DNA of 64,000 nt from assembly GCF_001941485.1 (NCBI RefSeq), contig NZ_CP009247.1, forward strand, positions 1,364,001-1,428,000. The letters are read 5' to 3'. The first letter of the stretch is position 1. The number at the start of each line of letters is the position of its first letter. The notes below the pieces were generated by a model. The model was given only the letters and a program-made list of their open reading frames with translations, did no database searches and was not told the DNA's origin. The position numbers and the translations under genes are program-made. The stretch comes from Corynebacterium frankenforstense DSM 45800 (GTDB lineage Bacteria > Actinomycetota > Actinomycetes > Mycobacteriales > Mycobacteriaceae). Of this stretch, positions 7,940-17,755 are shown in pieces.

Positions 7940-8755
7940 ATGACCGACAACGAGCAGAAGAACGCACAGAACACCGTCGACCTCCCCGGGCCCGTCGTGG
8001 ACGCGGCGTGGCTGACCGCCCACCTCGACGACGTGGTCGTCGTCGACGTGTCCACCGTGCCCGGGGGCACCCCCACCGGCCGCGAGGTCTACGAGTCCGG
8101 GCACATCCCCGGCGCCGTGCACGCCGACCTGGCCGGCGCCTTCTCGCGCACCGACACCGACCTGCCGTTCATGGCGCTCGACAGCGCCGACTTCGCCGTG
8201 CAGGCCGGCACCCTGGGCATCGGCGACGGCGACACCGTGGTCGTCTACGACCAGGGTCCGACGCTGTGGGCCGCGCGCCTGTGGTGGAACCTGCGCCTCG
8301 AGGGCCACGACGCCGTCGCCGTCCTCGACGGCGGGCTGCCCGCCTGGAAGCAGGCCGGCGGACTGGTCGCCTCCGGCTTCGAGAGCCGCGAGCCGGCCGA
8401 GTTCACCGCGAAGCGCCGCCCGGGGCTGATCGCATCGACCCCCGAGGTCGACGCGGCGGCCGAGGACGACGCGGTGGTGCTCGTCGACGCGCTGAGCCCG
8501 CGGGAGTACGCCGGGGCCGGGCACATCCCCGGTGCGGTGAACCTGCCGGCGATGAGCGGCTACCGCCGCGAGGACGCCGAGGCCTGCGGCGCGCTGGACC
8601 CCGGCAAGCGCACGATCACCTACTGCCACGGCGGGATCACCGCCGCGTTGGACGCGCTGCGCCTGGCCGAGCTGGGGCGCGACGACGTCGCGGTCTACGA
8701 CGGTTCGCTGGCCGAGTGGCTGGCGGCCAACCCGAAGAACTCCAGGACCCGGTAG
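7940..8755 (+). CDS. Two-domain rhodanese sulfurtransferase
   Basis: 271 residues. Two rhodanese domains are visible: an inactive N-terminal one (residues about 20-135, VVDVSTVPGG, SGHIPGAVHADL) and a catalytic C-terminal one (about 165-265) with active-site Cys in TYCHGGITA. The family transfers sulfane sulfur from thiosulfate or 3-mercaptopyruvate to cyanide or thiol acceptors; the loop CHGGIT does not clearly settle which donor. It appears leaderless. Its last 61 bases overlap the end of the convergent esterase gene. A second, different sulfurtransferase lies at 18.3-19.2 kb. Confidence 0.88.
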   Translation: MTDNEQKNAQNTVDLPGPVVDAAWLTAHLDDVVVVDVSTVPGGTPTGREVYESGHIPGAVHADLAGAFSRTDTDLPFMALDSADFAVQAGTLGIGDGDTVVVYDQGPTLWAARLWWNLRLEGHDAVAVLDGGLPAWKQAGGLVASGFESREPAEFTAKRRPGLIASTPEVDAAAEDDAVVLVDALSPREYAGAGHIPGAVNLPAMSGYRREDAEACGALDPGKRTITYCHGGITAALDALRLAELGRDDVAVYDGSLAEWLAANPKNSRTR

Positions 8756-9744
8756 GAGGCGAAACCCGCCGGCGCGGGCGAACCCGCGTCCGAGGCCGAA
8801 CCCGTCCAGGCGTGACGGCCGCCCTCGACGCGGTAGAGCTCGGCCGGCACCGGGCACTCCGGGCGGAAGGAGTGCGTGATCCCCGGGGCGGCCTCCTCCT
8901 CGCGCGGCGCACCCCCGCAGCCGTTGAGTCGGGCGCGCTCCGCGACGACCTCGGCGGCCGGCCGGTAGTGCGCGCCGTGGCGCTCTCCCCCGCCGTAGGA
9001 CATCGTCTCGTCGGCGGTGCCGTGGATGTCGAGCAGGCCGACGGGCCGGTCGGCGCAGTCGGCGAAGACACCGTCGTAGTAGGCGCCCGAGACGACGGCC
9101 ACGCGCCCGAAGACCTCCGGGGCGCGGCAGGCCAGCAGGGCCGTGAAGCCGCCGCCGTTGGAGAACCCGGTGGCGTAGACGCGGTCGCGGTCCACCGGGT
9201 AGGTCGCCGCGAGCCCGGAGAGCAGCCCGCGCACGTAGGCCACGTCGGCGTCGGTGGCCCCGGCCGGCGAGTAGGGCGCGCCCTGCCAGGAGGCCAGTCC
9301 CGCCGAGGACGGCAGGCCGGTGCCGTAGACGACGATGGCGTCTGTGCCGTCGAAGCCGGTGTAGTCCCGGGCCTTCTCTGCGGACTCGCCGAAGCCGTGG
9401 AAGACGAAGACGACCGGGAAGCCGTCGGCCGGCGCGGGCGCGTCCGGCACGTGGACCAGCGCGCTGCGGTCCCAGCCGGCCGCGGTGAGTTGCACCCGTT
9501 CCGTCGCGCCCGGGGCGGTCCCGGCCAGCGGGGCGGCGTCCGCGCGGATGAAGGAGTCTGCGTGGCCCTGGACGCGGGCGTGCTCGGGCGGCTGGGCCGG
9601 CTGCGTCGGTTGCACCTGCTGCGTCTGGCCGTGGTTGCTTTCCGACGGCGCGAGAAACGAGCCCGTGAGCAGTGCACCCGTGGCCAGCCCCGCCAGCGCC
9701 ACGCGCACCGCGAGCGTGCGGTCGAGGCCGCTCATGTCCCTCAT
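8695..9744 (-). CDS. Secreted alpha/beta-hydrolase esterase (PHB depolymerase/LpqC-like)
   Basis: 349 residues from the ATG at 9744, which overlaps the preceding stop as ATGA; an internal ATG at 9735 is an alternative. Residues about 10-30 form a signal or anchor helix (VRVALAGLATGALLTGSFLA) with no lipobox cysteine. The esterase fold shows an oxyanion-type FVFHGFGES, a nucleophile elbow GFSNGGG, a DIHGTADETMSYGGG acid loop and a late GGRHAW histidine, as in the polyhydroxybutyrate depolymerase/feruloyl esterase group. It is probably exported and acts on an unknown ester. It is the last gene of an operon with two ABC exporter genes, a context suggesting a shared substrate, which is inference. 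Confidence 0.85.
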   Translation of the reverse strand: MRDMSGLDRTLAVRVALAGLATGALLTGSFLAPSESNHGQTQQVQPTQPAQPPEHARVQGHADSFIRADAAPLAGTAPGATERVQLTAAGWDRSALVHVPDAPAPADGFPVVFVFHGFGESAEKARDYTGFDGTDAIVVYGTGLPSSAGLASWQGAPYSPAGATDADVAYVRGLLSGLAATYPVDRDRVYATGFSNGGGFTALLACRAPEVFGRVAVVSGAYYDGVFADCADRPVGLLDIHGTADETMSYGGGERHGAHYRPAAEVVAERARLNGCGGAPREEEAAPGITHSFRPECPVPAELYRVEGGRHAWTGSASDAGSPAPAGFASYRVLEFFGLAASHSASEPS

Positions 9745-11498
9745 GCGCGCCCCCGGCTCCAGGCCTGCCACAGGCGGGCGTACGCCCCGCCGGCGGCGAC
9801 GAGCTCTGCGTGCGGGCCGGACTCGACGACGCGGCCCGAGTCCATGACCAGCACGCGGTCGGCGCGGGCGGCCTGGTCGAGGCGGTGGGCGATGACCACG
9901 GCCGAGCGCTCCCGGGTGACCTCGGCGGCCGCGGCCTCCAGGGTCTCCGCCCCGGCGGAGCCGGCCTCGGCGGTGGCCTCGTCCATGAGGACGATCTCGG
10001 GGTCGAGCAGGAGCACGCGGGCCAGGGCCAGCTGCTGGGCCGCGACGGGGTCGAGCTGCTCGCCGCGGGCGCCGACCTCGGTGTCCAGGCCGTCGGGCAG
10101 GTCGTGGTACCAGCGCGCGCCGACGCGGGCGAGCACGTCCTCGAGCGCGGCGTCGTCGGCGTCGGGGCGGGCCAGCGTGAGGTCGTCGCGCAGGGTGCCG
10201 GAGAAGACGTGGACGTCCTGGCTGATCAGGGCCAGGCGGCGCACGCGCTCGGCGTCCGAGAGGTCGGCGACGTCGACGCCGTCGATGAGGGCGCGACCGG
10301 AGTCCGGCACGCGCAGGCCGGCCAGCAGGGCGGCCACCGTGGTCTTGCCGGCGCCCGAGGCGCCGACCACGGCGAGGGTCTCCCCCGCCGCCAGCTCCAG
10401 GGAGACGTCGCGCACGGCCGGCTCCCCGGTGCCCGGGTAGGTGAAGGTGACGTCCTCCAGGCGGGCGGAGCCGCCGCGCACGGGCGCGCCGGAGTCGGCG
10501 ACGGGCTCGGGTGCCTCGACGACGACGCCGACGATGCGGGCCAGCGAGGCGTAGGCGGACTGGACGGTGTCGAGCACGCGCATGAACATCAGCAGCGGCC
10601 CGCGCAGGCGCACCAGCATCAGCACCGCGGCCGTGACGGCCCCGACGCTGAGCACGTCCGTGCGCGCGAGGTGGAAGCCGACGGTCAGGGCGGTGGCCAG
10701 GAGCAGGAACTCGCAGAAGGTCACCCAGGTCTGCAGCGTGAGCATCGTGGTGCGCGCGCTCAGGCCGGTCTCGACGACGCGGGCGCTGGCCGCCCCGATG
10801 CGCCCGTGGACGCGGTCCTCGGTGCCGTAGGCGCGCACGGTCTCGCGGCCGTGGATGGCCTCGAGCACCCGACGGGCGCGGTCGGCCATGCTCGCCCGCT
10901 CCTCGGCGTAGCGCCGCGGGGCACGCGCCAGGTAGCGCCGCCCGGCGATCCAGTAGAACGGCAGGGCGACCAGGGGCACGAGCAGGAACTGCCAGTCCAG
11001 GCCGGCGAGGGCCACCACGGTCGCGCCGATCATGAACACCGAGCGCGAGAGGATCGGCACCGTCTCGCTGACGGCCGCCGAGAGCTCGGCGACGTCGTCG
11101 GTCGAGCGGCTGACCAGGTCGCCGGAGCCGGCGGCCTCGACCTCGTGGACCGGCAGGCCGAGGGCGGTGCCGACCATGCGCCCGCGCAGCGCGGCGATGA
11201 CGCGCTCGACCTCGCGGGAGACCAGGAAGAACCCGCCGGCCTGCAGCACGGCGGCCACGACCGCGGCCACGGCCAGCCACAGTGCGACGCGCACGAGCCC
11301 GCCGGCGCCGTCGCCGGCGGTGACGATGTCGACGACCTCGCCGAGCAGCCGCGGCACGGCGACGTTGGCCCCGGCGCCGGCGGCGAGCAGCAGCACGGCG
11401 AGAAGGCCGCGGCGGCGCGCGCCGGGCAGGGCGCGCAGCCGGGCGGCGACCTCGGCGCGCACCTGGGCCCAGGTGGCCAGCGGGAAGCGCGCGCTCAC
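9741..11498 (-). CDS. ABC exporter half-transporter with Walker A/B but no LSGGQ
   Basis: 585 residues, GTG start overlapping the previous stop as GTGA. An exporter-type six-helix membrane domain (residues about 30-310) precedes a nucleotide-binding domain from about 340. Walker A is intact (GASGAGKTT, near 380), the Q-loop (ISQD) and H-loop (VIAHRL) are present, and Walker B with catalytic Glu reads IVLMDEAT. The signature LSGGQ is replaced by LDPVAAQ and the D-loop is atypical. Its operon partner carries a good LSGGQ but no Walker A, so the two halves are predicted to form an obligate heterodimer with a single composite ATP site. The substrate is unknown. Confidence 0.9.
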   Translation of the reverse strand: MSARFPLATWAQVRAEVAARLRALPGARRRGLLAVLLLAAGAGANVAVPRLLGEVVDIVTAGDGAGGLVRVALWLAVAAVVAAVLQAGGFFLVSREVERVIAALRGRMVGTALGLPVHEVEAAGSGDLVSRSTDDVAELSAAVSETVPILSRSVFMIGATVVALAGLDWQFLLVPLVALPFYWIAGRRYLARAPRRYAEERASMADRARRVLEAIHGRETVRAYGTEDRVHGRIGAASARVVETGLSARTTMLTLQTWVTFCEFLLLATALTVGFHLARTDVLSVGAVTAAVLMLVRLRGPLLMFMRVLDTVQSAYASLARIVGVVVEAPEPVADSGAPVRGGSARLEDVTFTYPGTGEPAVRDVSLELAAGETLAVVGASGAGKTTVAALLAGLRVPDSGRALIDGVDVADLSDAERVRRLALISQDVHVFSGTLRDDLTLARPDADDAALEDVLARVGARWYHDLPDGLDTEVGARGEQLDPVAAQQLALARVLLLDPEIVLMDEATAEAGSAGAETLEAAAAEVTRERSAVVIAHRLDQAARADRVLVMDSGRVVESGPHAELVAAGGAYARLWQAWSRGRA

Positions 11499-13003
11499 AG
11501 CTCGATCTCCCCGAGGGTGCGGTCGGCCACGGCCCGCCAGGCCGGCGAGTCGGTGACCACAACGGTGCTGCGGCCGGCGCGGGCGCGGGCGACGGCGGCG
11601 ACGATGAGCTGCTCGGTCACCGAGTCCACGGCCGTGGTCGGGTCCTGCAGGATCAGCTGGTCGGCGCCGGTGGCCAGGGCGCGCGCGAGCGCGACGCGCT
11701 GGCGCTGCCCGCCGGACAGGGCCCGCCCGCCCTCGCCGACCTCGCGGCCGGCCCCGCCGGGGATGTCGGTCGCGCAGGCGGCCTCGAGCGCGGCGTCGGC
11801 GCGCTGGGGGTCGGGGTGGACGTTCACGCCGACGGTGCCCTCGAAGAGGCGGGCGGCGTGCGGGGCGACGACGACCGCGGCGGGCAGCGTCGCCAATGTC
11901 TCCAGCTCGGGGGCGGTGCGCACGACGGTGAGTCCCTCAGGCAGCCGCACGGCGTCGGTGCGCCGCTCGCCGTGGGCGGGCGGGGCGGTGAGCACCTCGA
12001 CGATGCGCTGGGCGGAGGCCTGCGCGGTGGCCCAGTGGGAGGCGAGGTTGCGGCCCAGCATCGTCATCGGGTGGATGATGAACTGGGTCAGCCCGATCAG
12101 GGTGATCAGCTCGCCGACGCTGAGCCGGCCCGTGGTCCCGAGCCAGCCGGCGGCCAGGGCCACGCCGATGACGTAGCAGGAGCCGACGACCTCGGTGCGC
12201 ACGTTGAGCCCGGCACGCGCCGCGTCCGCGGCGACGGTCGCGCGGTAGGCCCTGGCGGAGGCCCCGGCGTAGCGGTCGTCGACGACGTGCACGGCGCCCA
12301 GCCCCTTGAGCGTGCGCAGGCCCTCCACGACGTCGGCGGCGAGCCCCGCGGCCTTCGCCAGGGCGCGCTGGCGCTCGCGGGAGCGGCGCTTGAGCGGCCG
12401 GGCGGCGCGCAGCGAGACGGCGACGATCAGCGGGCCGCCGACGAGGATCGCCAGGCCCAGCGGCGGGGAGATCAGCGCCATGGCGACGGCGACGTAGAGC
12501 ACGGAGACGACCTCGGCGACCGGGAAGACGGTCATCATCACCACGTCGGCCACGCGCTGGGTGTCGGTGGAGGCCACCGAGAGCAGCGCGCCCGGGGTGC
12601 GCCGGCGCCCGCCGACCCCGCGCGGGTCCATGATGCGGTCGGTGACGGCCATGCGCAGGTCGTGGCCGACGAGCATGCGCGAGTAGGTCAAGAGCCAGCG
12701 CCCGGCGTAGCCGGCGGCGGCGTTGAGGGCGAAGACGCCGGCGAGCACGCCCAGCCAGGTCACAAGCGCCCGGGTCGACCCGGTGGCCACGGCGGCGTCG
12801 ACGGCGCGGCCGAGGATGACGGGGGTCAGCCCGTTGCAGACGAAGACCACGGACATCAGGGCCGCGGAGAGGAAGGACCAGGGCCGCTGCGAGATCGCGG
12901 TCTTGATCAGCCAGCGCCGGTCCGTCGGAGCCGGCAGCTTCGAGGGGCGCGGCCGCGGTCCCGGGATGGTCGGGACGGGGTTCACGGCGGCGGTCACGAC
13001 CAT
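11495..13003 (-). CDS. ABC exporter half-transporter with degenerate NBD (LSGGQ only)
   Basis: 502 residues from an ATG at 13003. The membrane domain (residues about 35-320) is exporter-like. The nucleotide-binding domain is shortened by about 60 residues. No Walker A is present where it is expected, after LTVVRTAPELETL. The signature is perfect (RALSGGQRQRVALARA, near 430). Walker B reads LILQDPTT (Asp to Gln, Glu to Asp), and the H-loop His is replaced (VVVTDSP). It can therefore donate only the signature motif to its partner's ATP site. First gene of a three-gene operon with the partner and a secreted esterase. These departures are consistent and without frameshifts, which argues against simple decay. 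Confidence 0.88.
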   Translation of the reverse strand: MVVTAAVNPVPTIPGPRPRPSKLPAPTDRRWLIKTAISQRPWSFLSAALMSVVFVCNGLTPVILGRAVDAAVATGSTRALVTWLGVLAGVFALNAAAGYAGRWLLTYSRMLVGHDLRMAVTDRIMDPRGVGGRRRTPGALLSVASTDTQRVADVVMMTVFPVAEVVSVLYVAVAMALISPPLGLAILVGGPLIVAVSLRAARPLKRRSRERQRALAKAAGLAADVVEGLRTLKGLGAVHVVDDRYAGASARAYRATVAADAARAGLNVRTEVVGSCYVIGVALAAGWLGTTGRLSVGELITLIGLTQFIIHPMTMLGRNLASHWATAQASAQRIVEVLTAPPAHGERRTDAVRLPEGLTVVRTAPELETLATLPAAVVVAPHAARLFEGTVGVNVHPDPQRADAALEAACATDIPGGAGREVGEGGRALSGGQRQRVALARALATGADQLILQDPTTAVDSVTEQLIVAAVARARAGRSTVVVTDSPAWRAVADRTLGEIEL

Positions 13004-13050
13004 TCATCGTAGACAACGTGGGCGGGCGGCGCGCTAGAGTGTCTCCCGCC

Positions 13051-13848
13051 ATGACCCAGCCGCCCGCAGACCACTACCCCGCCTACCGCCCGCCGTCGAC
13101 GGTCAACGCGCCGCGTTTCCGCGACGCCGGCCACCGCGCGGCGTCAGCACGCGCCTTCCGCGCCGGCGCCCGCGCCTACGACGACGCCCGCCCCGGCTAC
13201 CCGCCGGAGGTCGCCGCGCTTCTCGACGGCTGCGCCCGCGTGGCCGACGTCGGCGCCGGCACCGGCAAGCTGACGGCGGCCCTGATGGCCGCGGGCCGCG
13301 AGGTCTGGGCGGTCGAACCCGCCGCCGACATGGCGCGCACCCTGGCCGAGCGCGTCGACGTGCCCGTCTGGCGTGCCACGGCCGAGGCGACGGCGCTCGC
13401 CGACGCCGCGGTGGACGCCGTCGCCTGCGCGCAGACGTGGCACTGGGTGGACGTGGCCGCCGCCTGTGCGGAGCTGGACCGGGTGGTGCGCCCCGGCGGA
13501 CGCGTGGTGCTGGCGTGGAACACGCTGGACGTCGCGGACCCGTGGGTGCTGCGTCTCGCGCGCATCATGCACTCCGGCGACGTGCTCGCCGAGGGCTTCA
13601 CCCCGGAGGTGCACGCGCCGTGGCGGATCACGCGGCGCTGGACGGGACGCTGGCGCGACCGGCTGGACACCGACGGCGTCTTCGCGCTGACGGCGACGCG
13701 CTCCTACTGGCTGCGCAACGGGGAGAAGGTGCGCGAGCGGGTGCGCGGCAACCTGGAGTGGTACCTCTTCGAGCACACCGGGATGCACCCGGGCGACCCG
13801 GTGGAGCTGCCCTACCGCACCGACGCCTTCGTCCTCGAGCGGGCCTAG
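13051..13848 (+). CDS. Class I SAM-dependent methyltransferase
   Basis: 265 residues. The SAM-binding motif I is VADVGAGTGKLTAAL (residues about 70-84), motif II follows (VWAVEPAADMARTL), and AQTWHWVD and the RPGGRVVLAWN post-motif are visible. These are typical of the Methyltransf_11 group acting on small molecules or lipids; no substrate can be inferred. A TAGAGT -10 (13035-13040) ends ten bases before the ATG, so the message has at most a few leader bases. Its TAG stop overlaps the stop of the convergent gene (CTAG, 13845-13848). Confidence 0.88.
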   Translation: MTQPPADHYPAYRPPSTVNAPRFRDAGHRAASARAFRAGARAYDDARPGYPPEVAALLDGCARVADVGAGTGKLTAALMAAGREVWAVEPAADMARTLAERVDVPVWRATAEATALADAAVDAVACAQTWHWVDVAAACAELDRVVRPGGRVVLAWNTLDVADPWVLRLARIMHSGDVLAEGFTPEVHAPWRITRRWTGRWRDRLDTDGVFALTATRSYWLRNGEKVRERVRGNLEWYLFEHTGMHPGDPVELPYRTDAFVLERA

Positions 13849-14519
13849 GCGCGGGCGCGGGACTGGCGCCAGGCGCGCCAGAAGACGACGGCCAACAGGG
13901 CCAGGGTCACCCAGAGCAGGTAGCGGTTGACCACCTGGACGACGTCGAGGACCTCGTCGCCGAAGGTGTACCCGAGCCACATCATGATCCCGTTGACCAG
14001 GGCGACGCTCGCGGCGTTGAGCGCGAGCATGGCGCTCAGCGAGACGCCGAGGAGGCCCAGTACGGCGTTGACGACGTTGTTGGGCACGGGCCCGGGCGCG
14101 TAGCCCAGCGGCACGAGCCCGGAGGTGACCAGGGTGGCCTTGCGGGAGCGCGAGCCGAGCGCGCGCAGGATGAGCCTGCGCATGCGCGGCATGTACCGCA
14201 CGGACATCTCGATGAAGTCCATGCCCCAGCGTCGGCCCATGCACCAGTAGAGCGGCATGAACTTCACCGCGCCGAACACGGTGCACAAGAGGTAGACCCA
14301 CCACACGCCGTTGCCCACCGAGGCGTTGGCCCCGGAGACGACGGCCGAGGTGTAGCCGCCGACCAGCAGGGTGTAGGCCAGCGGGTGCGAGAGCAGGTAG
14401 GCGCGCAGCGGGATCATGGCGAACCCGTAGATGACGACGGCGAAGAGCCCGACGAAGAGCCAGATGTCGACCTTGTCGGGCTTCTCGAGGAACCGTGGCA
14501 GTTCGGGTTGCTCAGTCAC
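13845..14519 (-). CDS. DedA/SNARE-associated-like membrane protein
   Basis: 224 residues from an ATG at 14519. Hydrophobic segments lie near residues 20-40, 48-65, 72-90, 150-180 and 195-215. The centre has a conserved-looking turn GLVPLGYAPGPVPNNVVNAVLG, reminiscent of the re-entrant loops of DedA/VTT proteins, which are lipid-flippase related. The family call is moderate because the canonical DedA acidic motif is not obvious. It lies 75 bases after the cytidylate kinase-Der gene on the same strand and may be its last operon member. Confidence 0.6.
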   Translation of the reverse strand: MTEQPELPRFLEKPDKVDIWLFVGLFAVVIYGFAMIPLRAYLLSHPLAYTLLVGGYTSAVVSGANASVGNGVWWVYLLCTVFGAVKFMPLYWCMGRRWGMDFIEMSVRYMPRMRRLILRALGSRSRKATLVTSGLVPLGYAPGPVPNNVVNAVLGLLGVSLSAMLALNAASVALVNGIMMWLGYTFGDEVLDVVQVVNRYLLWVTLALLAVVFWRAWRQSRARA

Positions 14520-14561
14520 GGCGACTCACTCTACCGCCCCGCGGCGGCCCGGCGGCGCAGA

Positions 14562-14600
14562 CGCCGCCCGGTCACCGTCGTCGGCGCCGCCCGGTCACCG
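14562..14600. repeat. 16-bp direct repeat, 23-bp period, spanning the cmk-der stop codon
   Basis: CGCCGCCCGGTCACCG occurs at 14562-14577 and again at 14585-14600. The second copy contains the stop codon of the kinase-GTPase gene (14595-14597), so the gene end has been partly duplicated downstream. Confidence 0.8.
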
Positions 14601-16793
14601 GCGTTGGCGGCGTTCGCGCACGCGGACGGCCACGCGCACCGGGGTGCCGTGGAAGCCGAACTCCTCGCGGAACTTGCGCTCCAGGTAGCGCCGGTAGCCG
14701 GCGTCGAGGAAGCCGGTGGTGAACAGCACGACCGTCGGCGGGCGGGTGCCGGCCTGCGTGGCGAAGAGGACGCGCGGCAGGCGGTTGTTCTTCATCGGCG
14801 GCGGGTTCTGCGCGATGGTCTCGCGCAGCCAGTTGTTCAGCCGTCCGGTGGAGACGCGCTGGTCCCAGCTCTCCAGGGCCTCGAGCATGGCGGGCTCGAG
14901 CTTCTGCAGGGCGCGTCCGGTCCGAGCGGAGATGTTGACCCGGGTCACCCACGGCAGGTGGGCGAGCTGCAGGTCGATCTCGCGCTCGAGCTCGGTGCGG
15001 CGGTCCTCGTCGACGAGGTCCCACTTGTTGAAGGCGAGCACGAGAGCCTTGCCGGCGTCGACGACAGAGCTCAGGATGCGCTGGTCCTGCTCGGTGACCG
15101 GCTCGGAGGCGTCGATGAGCATGACGCAGACCTCGGCGGCCTCGATCGCGTTCTGCGTGCGCAGGGAGGCGTAGTACTCGTGGCCGCGGGCCTGTTTGAC
15201 CTTGCGGCGCAGCCCCGCGGTGTCGACGAAGCGCCACAGCTTCTTGTCCAGCTGCACCAGGGAGTCGACGGGGTCGACGGTGGTGCCGGCGACGTTGTCG
15301 ACGACGCTGCGCTCCTCGCTGGCCATCTTGTTGAGCAGCGAGGACTTGCCCACGTTCGGCCGGCCGACCAGGGCCACGCGGCGCGGGCCGGAGACCACGG
15401 AGGTCTCGCGCGGGTGCTCCGGGAAGGCCTTGAGCACCTCGTCGAGGACGTCGGCGCCGCCGCGGCCGTGCAGGGCCGAGACGGGCCAGGGGTCGCCGAG
15501 GCCGAGCGAGTAGAGCTCGGCGACGTCGCCGAGCTGCATCGGCGAGTCGACCTTGTTGGCCACGAGGATGACGGGCACCTCGGAGCGCTGCAGCTTGCGG
15601 GCCATGACCTCGTCGGTCTCGGTGATGCCGACCTTGGCGTCGACCACGACGACGATGACGTCGGCGGTGGCCATCGCGCTCTCGGCCTGGCGGGCGATGG
15701 CGGCGTGGATGCCCTTGACGTTGGGGTCCCAGCCGCCGGTGTCCTGCACCCAGAAGCGGCGCCCGGTCCACTCGGCCAGGTACTTCACGCGGTCGCGGGT
15801 GACACCGGGGGTGTCCTCGACGACGGCCTCGCGCCGACCGAGGAAGCGGTTGACCAGGGAGGACTTGCCCACGTTCGGCCGGCCCACCACCGCGACGGTG
15901 CACAGGGCCTCCTCCTCGTGGTGCTGCACGCCGAAGGCGTCCTCGACGCCCTCCCAGTCGGTGCCGGCCAGCTGCTCGGCGTCGGCGGCGGAGAGGTCGA
16001 AGTCGTCGGCGCCGTAGGCGGCGGCGTCGTCGAAGCCCGCCTGGATGAACTCGGTCTCGGCGGCGTCGGCCGGCGCGGCGTCGTCAATCCCCTCGCCCGC
16101 GGAGGCGGCGACGATCTCCGTGAGGCGGTCGAGCACCTCGTCGGGCGTCAGCTCGGAGGTGTCGACGATGACGGCGTCGTCGGCCGGGCGCAGCGGGGAG
16201 GTCTCGCGCGAGGAGTCGGCGGCGTCGCGGCGCTGGACGTCGGCGAGCACGGCGTCGAAGTCGGCCTCGCGACCGGCGGCGACGTCCTGGTCGTACCGGC
16301 GCTGCGCGCGCACCTCGGGGGCGGCGGTGAGATACACCTTCGCCGGGGCGTCGGCGAGCACGACGGTGCCGATGTCGCGGCCCTCCACGACGGCGCGGTG
16401 GGCGCGCTCGGCGAGCTCGCGCTGCAGGGCGACGAGGTTCTCGCGCACCTGCGGGATCGCGGAGACCGCGGAGACGTGGGCGGTGACCTCGGGGCCGCGG
16501 ATCTCGCCGGAGACGTCCTCGCCGGCCAGCCACACGGCGGTCGACTGCGGGTCGTCGCTGACGTCGAGGCGCAGCCGCGCGGTCTCGGCGATGACGGCCC
16601 CGGTGTCGGCCGGGTCGACGCCGGCGCGCAGCACGGCGAGCGTGGCGACGCGGTACATCGCGCCGGTGTCGACGTACTTGGCGTCGAGGCGCTCGGCCAG
16701 GGCCCGGCAGGTGGTCGACTTGCCGGTGCCGGAGGGCCCGTCGACGGCGAGGATCAGGCCGTCGTCGGGCATGTTGGAGTAGCGCTCGGTCAC
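14595..16793 (-). CDS. Cytidylate kinase - GTPase Der fusion
   Basis: 732 residues without an internal stop, GTG start overlapping the rluB stop as GTGA (an ATG at 16772 is an alternative). Residues about 10-225 are cytidylate kinase: P-loop [27 protein letters not shown] and the LTA lid region; it phosphorylates CMP/dCMP. A 60-residue acidic linker (about 230-290) leads into Der/EngA with two G domains ([12 protein letters not shown] and [17 protein letters not shown] and NKWDL) and a C-terminal KH-like domain; Der acts in 50S ribosome assembly. Fusions of this kind are known in Actinobacteria. A GTG late in the linker, behind GAGGA, could also yield separate Der. Confidence 0.9.
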   Translation of the reverse strand: MTERYSNMPDDGLILAVDGPSGTGKSTTCRALAERLDAKYVDTGAMYRVATLAVLRAGVDPADTGAVIAETARLRLDVSDDPQSTAVWLAGEDVSGEIRGPEVTAHVSAVSAIPQVRENLVALQRELAERAHRAVVEGRDIGTVVLADAPAKVYLTAAPEVRAQRRYDQDVAAGREADFDAVLADVQRRDAADSSRETSPLRPADDAVIVDTSELTPDEVLDRLTEIVAASAGEGIDDAAPADAAETEFIQAGFDDAAAYGADDFDLSAADAEQLAGTDWEGVEDAFGVQHHEEEALCTVAVVGRPNVGKSSLVNRFLGRREAVVEDTPGVTRDRVKYLAEWTGRRFWVQDTGGWDPNVKGIHAAIARQAESAMATADVIVVVVDAKVGITETDEVMARKLQRSEVPVILVANKVDSPMQLGDVAELYSLGLGDPWPVSALHGRGGADVLDEVLKAFPEHPRETSVVSGPRRVALVGRPNVGKSSLLNKMASEERSVVDNVAGTTVDPVDSLVQLDKKLWRFVDTAGLRRKVKQARGHEYYASLRTQNAIEAAEVCVMLIDASEPVTEQDQRILSSVVDAGKALVLAFNKWDLVDEDRRTELEREIDLQLAHLPWVTRVNISARTGRALQKLEPAMLEALESWDQRVSTGRLNNWLRETIAQNPPPMKNNRLPRVLFATQAGTRPPTVVLFTTGFLDAGYRRYLERKFREEFGFHGTPVRVAVRVRERRQRR

Positions 16794-17644
16794 AGTCCCA
16801 CCGCCTTGTAGAGGCTCGTCAGTTCGGCGCGGTTGAGCGCGCGCAGGATGCCGGGGCGCTGCTCGCCGAGCGCCACGGTGTGGATCTTGGTGCGCACGAG
16901 GCGCTGGACCGGGTAGCCCAGGGCCTTGAGCAGGCGGCGCACGACGTGCTTGCGGCCCTCGTGCAGCTCGACGCGGACGAGCGACTCGCCGTTGTAGGTG
17001 TCGATGATCTGCGCGGAGTCGGCCTTGACGGGGCCGTCGTCGAGCTCGACGCCCTCGCACAGGGCGCGCACGAGCTCGCGGTCGGCCTCGCCGAGCACCG
17101 TGGCCACGTAGGTCTTGGAGACCTCGTAGCGCGGGTGGGTCAGGCGGTTGGCCAGCTCGCCGTCGTTGGTGAGCATGATCAGGCCCTCGGTGTCGGCGTC
17201 GAGGCGGCCGACGTGGAAGAGGCGCTGACCGGCGGCGGTCTGCTCGGCGACGAAGTCGCCCACGCAGGGCCGGCCCATGTCGTCGGACATGGTGGAGTGG
17301 ACGCCGCGGGGCTTGTTGAGCACGAAGTAGCGCAGCGACTGGTCGGTCTGCACGCGCACCCCGTCGACGCGGATGACGTCGGTCTCGGGGTTGACGCGCA
17401 CGCCCTGCCGGGTCACGGTCTTGCCGTTGACCTCGACGCGGCCGGCGTCGATGAGCTGCTCGGAGTGGCGGCGCGAGGCGACGCCGGCGCGGGCGAGCAC
17501 CTTCTGCAGGCGCTCGCCGTCGGTGCGCGACCCGGAGGCCTCGGCCAGGGCGGCGCGCAGCTCCTCGTCGCTGAGGTGCTGGTGGCGCGCGGGCCGGGCG
17601 TTGGATACCTGCGGAGTGCCGTCTCGGCTTGCGGGTGGTGTCAC
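16790..17644 (-). CDS. rluB: Ribosomal large-subunit pseudouridine synthase (RluB family)
   Basis: 284 residues from a GTG at 17644 ([11 protein letters not shown]), ten bases after AAGGA; the frame stays open to 17704, and a GTG at 17665 is the main alternative. An S4 RNA-binding domain covers residues about 45-105 ([15 protein letters not shown]). The RsuA/RluB catalytic domain has the aspartate in [11 protein letters not shown] and [10 protein letters not shown]. It modifies 23S rRNA near the peptidyl-transferase centre. Upstream are scpA and scpB, as in most Gram-positive bacteria; downstream is cmk-der with a four-base overlap. Confidence 0.92.
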   Translation of the reverse strand: MTPPASRDGTPQVSNARPARHQHLSDEELRAALAEASGSRTDGERLQKVLARAGVASRRHSEQLIDAGRVEVNGKTVTRQGVRVNPETDVIRVDGVRVQTDQSLRYFVLNKPRGVHSTMSDDMGRPCVGDFVAEQTAAGQRLFHVGRLDADTEGLIMLTNDGELANRLTHPRYEVSKTYVATVLGEADRELVRALCEGVELDDGPVKADSAQIIDTYNGESLVRVELHEGRKHVVRRLLKALGYPVQRLVRTKIHTVALGEQRPGILRALNRAELTSLYKAVGL

Positions 17645-17755
17645 GGGTTGAACATCCTTATTCACTACGGGTTTCTGACGCGCCCGATCGTACCCCGCGC
17701 GCACCCCGGAGACCCCATCCGCTCGGCCCGCACGCGCGTGCGGGCGCGGCGAGGC

